Shown: in pieces, positions 50,721 to 59,399 of the stretch
Layout of the letters: each line of letters starts with the position of its first letter
Numbering within the stretch: position 1 is the stretch's first letter
Assembly: GCA_964505475.1 (NCBI GenBank)
Contig: CAZDIJ010000005.1
Span: 1 to 64,000, forward strand
Direction: 5' to 3'
DNA: 64,000 nt
From: JAGXQV01 sp964505475
Lineage (GTDB): Bacteria > Pseudomonadota > Gammaproteobacteria > Burkholderiales > Sulfuricellaceae
The notes under the pieces: generated by a model
Databases searched by the model: none
Told to the model about the DNA's origin: nothing
Seen by the model: the letters and a program-made list of their open reading frames with translations, nothing else
Translations under genes and position numbers: made by a program

Positions 50721-52550
50721 TCATGGTTGCAACGGTCTTTCCTGGCTGAACTGGATACGGTGGAGATTGGCGTAGATGCCGTTTTTTTCCAGCAGCTCGC
50801 GGTGGTTGCCGATTTCGGCGATCTGCCCCTTTTGCAGCACCACGATGCGGTCGGCCTTCTCGATGGTGGAGAGACGGTGCGCGATGACGAGGGTAGTGCG
50901 CCCTTTCATCAGGGTTTCCAGGGCGGCCTGGACGTGGCGCTCGGATTCGGTGTCGAGCGCCGAGGTGGCCTCGTCGAGGATCAGGATCGGGGCGTTCTTC
51001 AGGATCGCCCGGGCGATCGCCAGGCGCTGGCGCTGGCCGCCGGAGAGGCGCACGCCATTTTCGCCGATCTCGGTATTCAGCCCTTCCGGCATTTCGCGGA
51101 TGAACTCCAGCGCATGGGCGGCCTGCGCCGCCGCGATGATTTCCGCCTCGCTGGAGCCGGTTTGCCGGCCATAGGCGATATTGGCGGCGATGCTGTCGTT
51201 GAACAGCGCCACGTCCTGGCTGACCAGGGCGATATTGGCGCGCAGATCGGCAAGCCTGATCGTCTGGGTATCGTGGCCGTCGAGCAGGATTTGCCCGGCG
51301 GTGGGCGTATAGAAACGCGGGATCAGGTTCGCCAGGGTGGTCTTGCCGCCGCCGGATTGTCCCACCAGGGCGATGGTTTCGCCCGGCCGGACGGTCAGCG
51401 AAATACCGTTCAAGGCCATTTTTTGCGGATGGGGCGGCGATCCCGCCGCCTCGCTTCCGCCCACGGTATCTCCGTAGGAAAAATAGAGGTCGCGGAATTC
51501 CAGCGCGCCTTGGGCGCGCGGCAGCGAAATCGTGCCGCTGTCGGCTTCCGCCTTTTCGTCGATCAGGCGGAACAGGCTTTCCGCCGCCGCCAAGCCGCGT
51601 TGCAGGCTTTCGCTGACGCCGGTGAGGCGCTTCAGCGGCGCCAGCAGCATCAGCATGGCGGTGATGAAGGAGACGAATCCACCCACCGTGGTTTCGCTGG
51701 TGGCCGATTGCAGGGTGGCGATATAGATGATGACGGACAGCGCGATGGCGGCGAGGATTTGCACCAGAGGCACGGTGGCCGAGGCGGCGATCGCCTGTTT
51801 GAGGTTGAAACGGCGCAACTGGTTGGCGGCGTCGGCGAAGCGGCGCATTTCGTATTCCTGCCCGCCGAATACCTTGACTACCTTGTGGCACTCGATGGTT
51901 TCTTCCAGCACGTGGGAAATATGTCCCATTGCCTGTTGCGAGCCGCGGCTCATCTTGCGCAGGCGTATGCTGAAGCGGCGGATGACGAAGGCGATGGCAG
52001 GCACCACGACCAGCGCGACCAGGGTAAGTTGCCAGTTGAGATACAGCAGCCAGGCGAGCAAGCCGAAGATCGTCAGGGAGTCGCGCACCAATACGGTCAC
52101 CGTGCTGGTGGCGGCGTCCGTGACTTGGCTGACGTCATAGGTGACCTTGGACATCAGAGTGCCGGAGGAATTGTCGTCGTAATAGCGGGTGGGCAGCGCC
52201 ACCAGCTTGCCGAACATCAGGCAGCGCAGATCCATCACCACCCGGTTGGCCACCCAGCTGATGGCGTAGGAACTGGTGAAGGTGGCGATGCCGCGCAGCA
52301 CGAACAACCCCACCAGCAGCAGCGGCATCAGCCGCATCATCTCCGGGTCCTTTTTGACGAAGCTGCCGTCGAGCAGGGGTTTGAGCAGCGCCGGGAAGGC
52401 CGGTTCGCTGGCGGCCACCAGCGCCATGCTGACGATGGAAACCAGGAAAATGCGCCAATAAGGCACGACGTAGCGCAGCAAGCGTCGATAAAGCTGTCTG
52501 CCGGTAATTTCCGCGGACGGCGGCATGGGAGCCGTGGAATCAGCGCGCAA
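50721..52550 (-). CDS. msbA: Lipid A/LPS-core flippase, ABC transporter
   Basis: This 609-residue half-transporter moves lipid A-core across the inner membrane. The N-terminal ~330 residues carry six helices (YWRIFLVSIVSMALV, LMPLLLVGLFVLRGI and others). The nucleotide domain has Walker A GQSGGGKTT, the signature RLSGGQRQRLAIARAIL, Walker B PILILDEATSALD and the H-loop AHRLST. The length is near MsbA (582) with a ~15-residue insertion before Walker A (GGSEAAGSPPHPQ). It overlaps the FkbM gene by 11 bp. Confidence 0.94.
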   Translation of the reverse strand: MRADSTAPMPPSAEITGRQLYRRLLRYVVPYWRIFLVSIVSMALVAASEPAFPALLKPLLDGSFVKKDPEMMRLMPLLLVGLFVLRGIATFTSSYAISWVANRVVMDLRCLMFGKLVALPTRYYDDNSSGTLMSKVTYDVSQVTDAATSTVTVLVRDSLTIFGLLAWLLYLNWQLTLVALVVVPAIAFVIRRFSIRLRKMSRGSQQAMGHISHVLEETIECHKVVKVFGGQEYEMRRFADAANQLRRFNLKQAIAASATVPLVQILAAIALSVIIYIATLQSATSETTVGGFVSFITAMLMLLAPLKRLTGVSESLQRGLAAAESLFRLIDEKAEADSGTISLPRAQGALEFRDLYFSYGDTVGGSEAAGSPPHPQKMALNGISLTVRPGETIALVGQSGGGKTTLANLIPRFYTPTAGQILLDGHDTQTIRLADLRANIALVSQDVALFNDSIAANIAYGRQTGSSEAEIIAAAQAAHALEFIREMPEGLNTEIGENGVRLSGGQRQRLAIARAILKNAPILILDEATSALDTESERHVQAALETLMKGRTTLVIAHRLSTIEKADRIVVLQKGQIAEIGNHRELLEKNGIYANLHRIQFSQERPLQP

Positions 52551-53313
52551 GTGCCAACCCCTTGTTTTTGGCGTTGAACATGTAGAGGTTCTTGGTCACC
52601 GGCTTTTTCATGCCAATATCGAACCACGGCGACAGGTAGGCCAGCGTCTCGAAATCGCGGATGCCATGCAGTTCGCCGATGATCCAGCGCGCCGATTTCA
52701 GCATATCCGGGTTCAAGGCGGTGAGGATGTCGTATTCCGCGCCCTCGGTGTCGATCTTTATCAGGTCGGCGCGGGCGACCCCCAACTCGGCGAGGTAGGG
52801 CGCGGCGGCCTTGATCTGCACCGGGAATTTGCTGGCGCCTTGCGCCTGTTCGGAAAAGAAGGAGAAACTGCCGAAGTTGCGATCATGCGCCAGGGCGATT
52901 TCCAGTATGCCGTCCTGGCTGCCCAAGGCGACCGGCAAGGCGGTGACGTTGGGCAAGCCGGCGATATTTTTTTCCAGCAGGGCGAAGTTGTCCGGCACCG
53001 GCTCGAACGCATAGATTTTCGCCTGGGGGAAGCGCTGGGAGAAATACAGGGTGGCCGCCCCGATATTGGCGCCGATGTCGAGAATCACCTCCGGCGCGAC
53101 TTCTTGCGGCACCCAATATTCGCCGCGGGTGCGCAGCAGGACATCGTTGAGGATGCTGGCGTCGCCGCTGCCGGCGCGGTAATAGACTTGGCGGCCGCGC
53201 CAGGTGATGTGTTCCACGTCGCCTTGGACATGGCCGGGGCGGAGGTTGCGGGCGAAAGCCGAGGAGCGGGTGCGCAGGAGGGCTTTAAGCTGGCGTTTGT
53301 TGAACATTTTCAA
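52540..53313 (-). CDS. FkbM-family methyltransferase
   Basis: This 257-residue protein has VILDIGANIGAATLYFSQRFP (SAM motif I), IYAFEPVPDNFALLEKNI and DLIKIDTEGAEYDIL, all hallmarks of FkbM O-methyltransferases. A basic N-terminus precedes. It overlaps the WaaG-like gene by 4 bp and msbA by 11 bp. Probably decorates a core or O-chain sugar. Confidence 0.9.
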   Translation of the reverse strand: MKMFNKRQLKALLRTRSSAFARNLRPGHVQGDVEHITWRGRQVYYRAGSGDASILNDVLLRTRGEYWVPQEVAPEVILDIGANIGAATLYFSQRFPQAKIYAFEPVPDNFALLEKNIAGLPNVTALPVALGSQDGILEIALAHDRNFGSFSFFSEQAQGASKFPVQIKAAAPYLAELGVARADLIKIDTEGAEYDILTALNPDMLKSARWIIGELHGIRDFETLAYLSPWFDIGMKKPVTKNLYMFNAKNKGLALAR

Positions 53314-54449
53314 GCTTCGGGGAAAAGAAGCTCATTATACAGGCTGAGCAGCGCCGCCCCCATCTTTTCCAGGCCGAACGGCTCCACCGCCGCGCGCGCC
53401 GCCGCGCCCATCGCCGTGGCCGTGTCCGGGTCGAGCAGGCGCGTCATGGCGGCGGCCAGAGCGTCGATATCCAGGGCATCGCAGACATGGCCGTTCCTGC
53501 CTTCCTCGATCAGCTCCGCCGCGCCGCTTTTCCGGCTGGTAATCAGCGGCAGGCCGCAGGCAGAGGCCTCCAGTGCGACGTTGGGAAAAGGATCATAGAG
53601 CGTCGGCAGGACGAACATGTCCGCCGCGCCGTAGAACGGTTTGACATCCTGTTGCGCGCCGGCGAAACGGACTCGCCCGGCTATGCCGAGGCGGGCGGCG
53701 GCGGCATGGAACGCGGCCTCCTTGCGATCCTTGCCCACCACCAGCAAATAGGCTTTGGGCGGCAGCGTGGCGAATGCCTGCAACAAAGCCGCCAGCCCCT
53801 TGCGCGCGAAGCCGGAACCGACGAAGAGGAACAGCGGCGCATTGTCGGGGATGGCGTATTGCGCGCGCAGGGTTTGCCGGTGCCGCGCTTTCAGGCGCGG
53901 ATGGAAGGCTTCCGTGTCCACGCCGCTGTAAATTACCCGCAGTTTTTCTTCCGGCAGTCCGAAATGCCGGCGGATTTCTTCCTTGACCATGCGCGAGTTG
54001 CAAATCACTGCCTTGAGGCGGGGGCTGGCGAACAGTTTTTTTTCCGCCGCCAGCACATAGCGGTGGTAGGGGTTGAGCGCCAATCCCAGTTGGCCGGCGA
54101 TTCCCAGGGTGCGGCGGCGCTGTTCCAGCCAGACGCGGTGCACCCCGTCTCCGGCGCGGTAGATGTCGCAACAGGCGATGCGTTCGTGGGATTGCACCAG
54201 GTCGAAGTTGTGGTCTCGCAGGGCGCGGCACACACAACGGGCGAAGCTCCAGTCGCGCCACAGGTTGCCGAGATGGAAGGGGTTGCAGATCAATGCCCGG
54301 CGGTCGGCATGCCCCGGCCACTTGCGGGTGACGATGGTGAGTTGCGCGCCCTGGGCGCTCAAGGCGCTCATGGCGCGTTCGACGAAGCGTTCGGCGCCGC
54401 CGTAAGCGGTGTAGCGCTGGCGTATCAGGGCGATGCGGAGCGGCTTCAT
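53310..54449 (-). CDS. waaG: LPS core glucosyltransferase I-like (WaaG family, GT4)
   Basis: This 379-residue protein has RIALIRQRYTAYGGAERFVERAM, the glycine-rich acceptor/donor loop of WaaG, and VQSHERIACCDIYRAGDGVH, VIYSGVDTEAFHP, LFLFVGSGFARKGLAALLQA, LPTLYDPFPNVALEASACGLPLI with the GT4 motifs. WaaG adds the first outer-core hexose. It overlaps its neighbours by 4 bp on both sides. Confidence 0.9.
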   Translation of the reverse strand: MKPLRIALIRQRYTAYGGAERFVERAMSALSAQGAQLTIVTRKWPGHADRRALICNPFHLGNLWRDWSFARCVCRALRDHNFDLVQSHERIACCDIYRAGDGVHRVWLEQRRRTLGIAGQLGLALNPYHRYVLAAEKKLFASPRLKAVICNSRMVKEEIRRHFGLPEEKLRVIYSGVDTEAFHPRLKARHRQTLRAQYAIPDNAPLFLFVGSGFARKGLAALLQAFATLPPKAYLLVVGKDRKEAAFHAAAARLGIAGRVRFAGAQQDVKPFYGAADMFVLPTLYDPFPNVALEASACGLPLITSRKSGAAELIEEGRNGHVCDALDIDALAAAMTRLLDPDTATAMGAAARAAVEPFGLEKMGAALLSLYNELLFPEA

Positions 54450-55528
54450 GTTTCGGCGAGCAGGCCGCGGATGGCGTCGAGCACCTGTTCGACGGGAATC
54501 GCGGTCAGGCAGTCGCTGACCTTGCCGCCGCCACAGCCGTCGTTGCCGCAGGGGCGGCAGCTATGGTTGGACGTGACGATGCGGTGGGGAGCCATCCAAG
54601 GCCCCCATTCCTGGTCGCCGCTGGGGCCGAACAGCGCTACTGTCGGCGTCCCCATGGCGGCGGCGATGTGCATCGGCGCGGAATCGACGCCGACGAACAG
54701 CCGCGCCTTGCCGGTGAGCGCGGCCAACTGCTTGAGGGAGAGCTTGCCGGACATATCCACCGCCGGCATGTTCAGGGATGTGATGATGCGCCGCAGCATC
54801 GCCATTTCCGCGGTATCCGGCGCGGCGCTCAGCACCACGCGGTGCCCTTGCTCCTGCAGGGCGTCGATCAGCGCGGCCATGTTCCGCTCCGGCCAGCACT
54901 TGAACAGCCAGCGCGAGGTCGGATGCAGGTGGATGAACGGTTGTCCGCGCAGGCCGTGGCGCTCCAGCTCTCGCTCGACGAAATCCTCCGCTTCCGCGCC
55001 GGGCGCCAGGGTCAGGCGGCGCTCCCCGGTCTCCGGTTGGAGGCCGATGCGGCGTAGCGCGTCGAGGTTGAGTTCGACCCGGTGGCGCCAGCGGCTGCCG
55101 GGAAAATTATAGAAATGGCTAAAGCTGCCGCGCCAGAATCCTCCCTTGCCGCGCAGTTTTTCCGCCACGCCGTAGCGCGCGCCGAGCAGCCGGGTGAGCC
55201 AGGCGCCGCGGTTATGTTCGGTGAGGTGGATGACCAGATCGTAGCGCCGCTCGCGCAGGGCGGACAGCAACGCCCATTCGGCGCGTCCCTGGGACAAGGC
55301 GCCGAGGCGTTTCCAGTCGCGGTCGATGGCGTGGATCTGGGCGATGGCCGGGTGAAGGGTGAGCATGTCCGCGGTATCGCGGTAGACCAGGGCGTCGATT
55401 TCCAGGTGCGGGGCGTGGTTCTTGAGCACGCTGAATACCGGCGAGGTAAGCAGCACGTCGCCGTGGTGGCGCAGCTTGACCACCAGCACGCGGCGCAGGG
55501 CGGATAAGTCGATGGCATCGGTCAGCAT
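54446..55528 (-). CDS. LPS heptosyltransferase III-like (WaaQ, GT9)
   Basis: This 360-residue protein starts at 55528 (MLTDAIDLSALRRVLVVKL); the frame extends 41 codons upstream into unlikely sequence. RRVLVVKLRHHGDVLLTSPVF, FIHLHPTSRWLFKCWPERNM and LFVGVDSAPMHIAAAMGTPTVALFGPSG are the GT9 motifs; the Cys-rich NHSCRPCGNDGCGGGKVSDCL stretch is typical of the WaaQ/RfaQ group. It is the first gene of the minus-strand LPS operon. Confidence 0.9.
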   Translation of the reverse strand: MLTDAIDLSALRRVLVVKLRHHGDVLLTSPVFSVLKNHAPHLEIDALVYRDTADMLTLHPAIAQIHAIDRDWKRLGALSQGRAEWALLSALRERRYDLVIHLTEHNRGAWLTRLLGARYGVAEKLRGKGGFWRGSFSHFYNFPGSRWRHRVELNLDALRRIGLQPETGERRLTLAPGAEAEDFVERELERHGLRGQPFIHLHPTSRWLFKCWPERNMAALIDALQEQGHRVVLSAAPDTAEMAMLRRIITSLNMPAVDMSGKLSLKQLAALTGKARLFVGVDSAPMHIAAAMGTPTVALFGPSGDQEWGPWMAPHRIVTSNHSCRPCGNDGCGGGKVSDCLTAIPVEQVLDAIRGLLAET

Positions 55529-55667
55529 GGCGCGAACGATAGCAAAGAATGGCGCAAAAGGCGACCCGGAACCACCACGGAAATGGCGCGCCGGATAGTG
55601 AATCCGCTCGCCGGGAAAGCCGTTGCTTCCAAATCCCCAAACAACTTTCAAAAAATTTTCTTACATC

Positions 55668-55697
55668 TTGACTTAACAAGGTTTTCACAATTATAGT
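55668..55697 (+). promoter_or_regulatory. Sigma-70-type promoter of the zapB-like/zapA unit
   Basis: TTGACT (55668-55673) and TATAGT (55692-55697) are separated by 18 bp. Transcription would begin about 55703-55705, right at the ATG at 55704, so the first message would have almost no leader. Confidence 0.75.
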
Positions 55698-55703
55698 GCG
55701 CCC

Positions 55704-55904
55704 ATGGAAGCCGAACTGAAAGCCCTCGAAGACAGGGTTTCCCAACTTGTCCAATTGTGCCAGCGTCTGCGCGCGGAAAATCTCCAATTGCGCCAGGAGA
55801 TGGCCGGGGTGCAGAACGACAATCACCAGCTTACCGAGAAAATCGGCTCGGCAAAAAGCCGTCTCGAACAGTTGCTGGAGCAAATCCCCGAGGAAGCGGA
55901 ATGA
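55704..55904 (+). CDS. Small coiled-coil protein (TIGR02449-like, ZapB-like)
   Basis: This 66-residue protein is almost entirely a coiled coil (MEAELKALEDRVSQLVQLCQ to LEQLLEQIPEEAE). From memory this is the small family found directly upstream of zapA in gamma- and betaproteobacteria, with presumed role at the division ring. There is no Shine-Dalgarno site; the promoter is so close that a leaderless message is likely. The stop overlaps the zapA ATG (ATGA). Confidence 0.85.
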   Translation: MEAELKALEDRVSQLVQLCQRLRAENLQLRQEMAGVQNDNHQLTEKIGSAKSRLEQLLEQIPEEAE

Positions 55905-56203
55905 GCCGGAGCCTGGATGTCAGCATCATGGGGCGCGAGTTCCGCGTCGCCTGCCCGGAAGGGGAAGAACAGGCGCTGCTCGATGCGGTGGCCTATCTCG
56001 ACCGGAAAATGAACGACATCCGCGAAACAGGCAAGATCATCGGGGTCGAGCGCATCGCCATCATGGCGGCGTTGAATATCGCCCATGAACTCCTTTCCGC
56101 GCGCCTCCCCGGCGGTTTTGACATCGGGGAGTTTAAGCGTAGAATGGGTTCCATGCAGGCTCAAATCGAGCAAGCATTGTCCGAGCAGGACAAACTGTTT
56201 TAG
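55901..56203 (+). CDS. zapA: Cell division protein ZapA
   Basis: This 100-residue protein has DVSIMGREFRVACPEGEE and LLDAVAYLDRKMNDIRETGKIIGVERIAIMAALNIAHELL, the typical ZapA fold; the C-terminus (FKRRMGSMQAQIEQALSEQ) is a coiled coil. ZapA bundles FtsZ filaments at mid-cell. The long frame upstream is a shadow of the coiled-coil gene. It is followed by the 6S RNA. Confidence 0.95.
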   Translation: MSRSLDVSIMGREFRVACPEGEEQALLDAVAYLDRKMNDIRETGKIIGVERIAIMAALNIAHELLSARLPGGFDIGEFKRRMGSMQAQIEQALSEQDKLF

Positions 56204-56212
56204 TCCGGGAAG

Positions 56213-56428
56213 TCCCCCGCGCATGCCGGGGTTTCCGGCAAGCGTTCCAGAGTTGTCCCCTGCGGTGTTCGTTTAGGCCATATATTCTTTGAACCAATAC
56301 TTGCTAACCGGCTGCGGCCAATAGAGTGCTGTTGTGCATGTCCTTCGCGGACGAGCCTGATGCGCTCCGGGTTGCGGCCAACTTGAACCTTAGGTTCAAG
56401 ATGCTGGCCTGGCGGCATTTGCGGGGGG
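56213..56428 (+). ncRNA. ssrS: 6S RNA
   Basis: It lies between zapA and the 5-FCL gene, the conserved position in proteobacteria. The ends pair: TCCCCCGCGCATGCCG (56213) with CGGCATTTGCGGGGG (ending about 56427). ACTTGAACCTTAGGTTCAAG near 56380-56400 with the downstream GGCGGCAT is the familiar 3' region of 6S RNA. In cells it binds the sigma-70 holoenzyme and acts in stationary phase. Ends are set from the stem and are approximate. Confidence 0.85.
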
Positions 56429-56467
56429 CTTAATTTTGGCGCCCATTCTTTTTCTTTTGAACACCCC

Positions 56468-57046
56468 ATGAACAAGCGCGAACTTCGCGGCACGTTGCGC
56501 CAGGCGCGCCGCGCCATCCCGCCGTGGCGGCAACGCCGCGCGGCGGAAAGTCTGCGTAGGCAGGTGGCGCGCAGCGGCGTGCTGCTGCGCCATCGCCGCA
56601 TCGGTTTTTACCTGGCGACGGGCGAGGAGATGAATTTGCTGCCCTTGCTCAACCAGGCTTCCTGGCTGGGCAAGCACTGCTACATCCCGGTGGTGCCGCC
56701 GCGTTTCCAGCATCGCCTCGGTTTCAGCCGCCTGACCGCGTTGCCGCGCTGGTACACCAACCGCTTCGGCATAGCCGAACACTGGTCGCCGCGTCCGGTG
56801 CGCGCCTGGCAGCTCGATTTGCTGTTCCTGCCGCTGGTCGGCTTCGACGCCGAAGGCTACCGACTCGGCATGGGCGGCGGCTTTTACGACGCCAGCCTGG
56901 CCTACCTGGCGCGCCGCAAGGCATGGCGCAAGCCGCTGCTGGTCGGCGTCGGCTACGAATGCCAGAAAGTCGCGCGGGTGCCGCGCGAGCCGTGGGACAT
57001 ACCGCTTGATGCGGCGGTCACCGAAAAATCCTGGTATGGGTACTGA
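56468..57046 (+). CDS. fau: 5-formyltetrahydrofolate cyclo-ligase
   Basis: This 192-residue enzyme converts 5-formyl-THF to 5,10-methenyl-THF with ATP. An Arg/Lys-rich N-terminus (MNKRELRGTLRQARRAIPPW) precedes GFYLATGEEMNLLPLLNQA, LLFLPLVGFDAEGYRLGMGGGFYDASLAYL (the conserved GMGGGFYD) and LVGVGYECQ. Located downstream of the 6S RNA as in Escherichia coli. Confidence 0.93.
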   Translation: MNKRELRGTLRQARRAIPPWRQRRAAESLRRQVARSGVLLRHRRIGFYLATGEEMNLLPLLNQASWLGKHCYIPVVPPRFQHRLGFSRLTALPRWYTNRFGIAEHWSPRPVRAWQLDLLFLPLVGFDAEGYRLGMGGGFYDASLAYLARRKAWRKPLLVGVGYECQKVARVPREPWDIPLDAAVTEKSWYGY

Positions 57047-57047
57047 T

Positions 57048-57503
57048 ATGCGCTACTGGCTGATGAAATCCGAACCGTCCGATTGCAGCGTCGACGATCT
57101 CGCCACCCTGCCCGGCCAATCCGTCGCCTGGTACGGCGTGCGCAACTACCAGGCGCGCAATTTCATGCGCGACCAGATGCGGGTCGGGGATAAGGTGTTC
57201 TTCTACCATTCCAATTGCGCCGAACCGGGCATCGTTGGCCTTGCCGAGGTGAGCAAGCTGGCTTACCCCGACCAGACCCAGTTCGATCCCAAGAGCAAGT
57301 ATTTCGACCCCAAGGCCACACCCGAGGTGCCGCGCTGGTTCAACGTGGACGTGAAGCTGGTGCGCAAGACCCGGCTGGCGAGCATCAAGGAGCTGCGCAC
57401 TTATCCCGAACTGGAGCGCATGCGCATCCTGCAAACGGGCAACCGCCTGTCGATCACTCCGCTCGATCCGCACGAGTGGGAATTCATCCTGGGCATTCTC
57501 TAG
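57048..57503 (+). CDS. EVE-domain (PUA-like) protein
   Basis: This 151-residue protein starts at 57048 (MRYWLMKSEPSDCSVDDLA), immediately after the 5-FCL stop; an earlier start adds 14 residues that overlap that gene. YWLMKSEP, WYGVRNYQARNFMRDQM, GDKVFFYHSNCAEPGIVGLAEV and TGNRLSITPLDPHEW are the EVE family motifs, a modified-base or RNA-binding fold. The molecular target is not known here. Confidence 0.9.
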   Translation: MRYWLMKSEPSDCSVDDLATLPGQSVAWYGVRNYQARNFMRDQMRVGDKVFFYHSNCAEPGIVGLAEVSKLAYPDQTQFDPKSKYFDPKATPEVPRWFNVDVKLVRKTRLASIKELRTYPELERMRILQTGNRLSITPLDPHEWEFILGIL

Positions 57504-57506
57504 CCC

Positions 57507-58301
57507 GTGGAATTCTGGCTGCTTTATCTCGCCGTCGGCATTTTTGCCGGCTTTCTCGCCGGCCTGCTGGGGGTGGGCGGCGGCCTGGTGATCGTGCCGG
57601 CGCTGGCGCTGATTTTCGCCGCTGGGCATTTCCCTTCCGAGCACATCATGCACCTGGCGCTCGGCACCTCGCTCGCCAGCATCCTGTTCACCTCGATTTC
57701 CAGCTTGCGCGCCCACCATCTCCACGGCGCGGTGGTCTGGCCGGTGGTGCGCGGCATCGCGCCCGGCATCGTCGCCGGGACGCTGCTTGGGACGCTGGTG
57801 GCGGCGCAGCTTTCGAGCGTCTTCCTCAAGATTTTCTTTGTCGTGTTCATTTATTACGTGGCCGCCCAGATGCTGCTCGATATCAAACCCAAACCGTCGC
57901 GCCGGTTGCCCGGCGCGGCCGGGTTGTTCGCGGCGGGCGGGGTGATCGGCGGGGTGTCGAGCCTGGTCGGCATCGGCGGCGGGACTCTGTCGGTGCCGTT
58001 CATGACCTGGTGCAACATCAAGCTGCACCAGGCGATCGGCACTTCCGCGGCGATCGGCTTTCCCATCGCCGCCGCCGGCGCGCTAGGCTATCTGCTGAAC
58101 GGCCTGGTGGCGCAAAATCTGCCGGAATATTCCTGGGGATTCGTGTATTTGCCGGCACTGGCCGGATTGGCGGCGGCGAGCATCCTGACCGCCCCGCTCG
58201 GCGCGAAACTGGCGCATCGTCTGCCGGTGGCCAAGCTGAAAAAGATTTTCGCGGTTTTGCTGCTGGCTTTGGGAACCCGGCTGCTGGCAGGCCTGGTTTA
58301 G
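57507..58301 (+). CDS. TauE/SafE-family permease
   Basis: This 264-residue membrane protein begins with GTG at 57507, 3 bp after the EVE gene. About seven or eight hydrophobic helices include GIFAGFLAGLLGVGGGLVIVPALAL and GGVIGGVSSLVGIGGGTLSVPFM, the two inverted-repeat glycine motifs of TauE/SafE. In the family it moves sulfite, sulfonates or related organic anions. No substrate clue in the neighbourhood. Confidence 0.9.
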   Translation: MEFWLLYLAVGIFAGFLAGLLGVGGGLVIVPALALIFAAGHFPSEHIMHLALGTSLASILFTSISSLRAHHLHGAVVWPVVRGIAPGIVAGTLLGTLVAAQLSSVFLKIFFVVFIYYVAAQMLLDIKPKPSRRLPGAAGLFAAGGVIGGVSSLVGIGGGTLSVPFMTWCNIKLHQAIGTSAAIGFPIAAAGALGYLLNGLVAQNLPEYSWGFVYLPALAGLAAASILTAPLGAKLAHRLPVAKLKKIFAVLLLALGTRLLAGLV

Positions 58302-58321
58302 GGGTTAGTAGTTAGTCATAC

Positions 58322-58410
58322 ATGCCTCTAAACTATTCTCAGCAAACAGCCGCCCCCTCCCTTGCGCGCATAGCGCGCGGGGGAGGGTTAAGGGGGAATG
58401 CCTGAATTTA
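58322..58410. repeat. MITE-like repeat, partial copy 4
   Basis: It begins ATGCCTCTAAACTATTCTCAG, matching the outer 21 bp of copies 2 and 3 with a few changes, has the GCCCCCTCCC and GCGCGCGGGGGAGGG block and CCTGAATTTA near the end. The far inverted end is missing or degraded. The remaining 58411-58499 shows no gene. Confidence 0.55.
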
Positions 58411-58499
58411 CCCCTAATGGATTTTTTGGGGTTAATTCGCCCTGATGTAGCGATTTTTCGCGGGTAAGCCCGCCCCCTCTGCCGTTTGATGTTGACTGG

Positions 58500-59399
58500 C
58501 TACTGGCCTCTAGCACCCTTCCGTTCCGCCTTGTTCCGGTACATCAGGGCGTCGGCCTGCGCCAGCAGGTCTTCGAGCGCGAGGGGCGAGTCGGGGGGGC
58601 ATTCGACCACGCCGATGCTGATCGAGAGGCTGTAGGGCTTGGTTTTTTTGGCGTTGTAGGCGGCGATGTTGTCCTGGAAGCGTCTGGCGATCTGCTCGGA
58701 GCTGCTGGCGACCGGTTCGATGGCGAAGATGGCGAATTCGTCGCCGCCCATGCGGGCGATGATGTCCGAGCCGCGGAAGGTTTGCTTGAGCAGGTGCGCG
58801 GTCTGGATCAGCGCCTGGTCGCCTTCCTTGTGGCCATGGGTGTCGTTGATGATTTTCATGCCGTCGAGGTCGGCGAAGATCAGGTAAAAAGCGCTTTGCT
58901 TGCGCCGCGACAGGCGCATCTGGTGTTCCGCCAGGGTCATGAAGCCGCGCCGGTTGTAGAGTCCGGTCAACTCGTCGATCAGCGACAGGATGCGCAACGC
59001 TTCCCTCATGCGCTGCCGTTCGATGGCGTAGTGGATGGCGCGCACCAGCAGATGGCCGGTGAGTTCGCCCTTTACCAGGTAGTCCTGGGCGCCGGCGCGC
59101 ACCGCCTGGATGCCGGTGTTGACGTCGTCCAGGCCGGTCAGGATGACGATCGGCGTATCCGGCGCGGCTTCTCCGGCTTTGTCCAGGGTTTCCAGCCCGG
59201 CGCTGTCGGGCAGCGCCAGGTCCAGCAGGATGAGGTCGTAGCCCTGCTTCGCCAGGGCGGCTTGCGCGGCTTGCAGGCAGTCCACGGGTTCCAGCCTGAT
59301 GTTGGCATGGTTCGTCTCGGCCAGGGCTTCGCGGATCAGGCGCTGGTCGCCGGGATTGTCTTCCACCAGCAGGACGTGGATATCCTCGCTGTCGATCAT
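58500..59399 (-). CDS. Response regulator with diguanylate cyclase domain (REC-GGDEF)
   Basis: This 299-residue protein has a receiver domain (VLLVEDNPGDQ; phospho-acceptor Asp60 in LILLDLALPDSAG; Lys in QDYLVKGEL) and a GGDEF domain (SLIDELTGLYNRRGF, DLDGMKIINDTHGH, ARMGGDEFAIF). RGSD five residues before GGDEF is an intact inhibitory I-site, so product feedback is expected. It makes c-di-GMP from GTP. It overlaps the REC gene by 4 bp and is the last gene of the operon. Confidence 0.93.
   Translation of the reverse strand: MIDSEDIHVLLVEDNPGDQRLIREALAETNHANIRLEPVDCLQAAQAALAKQGYDLILLDLALPDSAGLETLDKAGEAAPDTPIVILTGLDDVNTGIQAVRAGAQDYLVKGELTGHLLVRAIHYAIERQRMREALRILSLIDELTGLYNRRGFMTLAEHQMRLSRRKQSAFYLIFADLDGMKIINDTHGHKEGDQALIQTAHLLKQTFRGSDIIARMGGDEFAIFAIEPVASSSEQIARRFQDNIAAYNAKKTKPYSLSISIGVVECPPDSPLALEDLLAQADALMYRNKAERKGARGQ

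Noticed and set aside
51892..52550. Separate gene beside msbA from overlapping minus-strand frames
   Set aside because: All lie inside the intact MsbA frame.
50415..52577. 720-codon plus-strand frame opposite msbA
   Set aside because: It covers YefM and MsbA on the other strand; the product is repetitive and has no motifs.
56200..56467. Open frames in the zapA-5-FCL gap
   Set aside because: The region matches 6S RNA; the frames have no ribosome sites or motifs.
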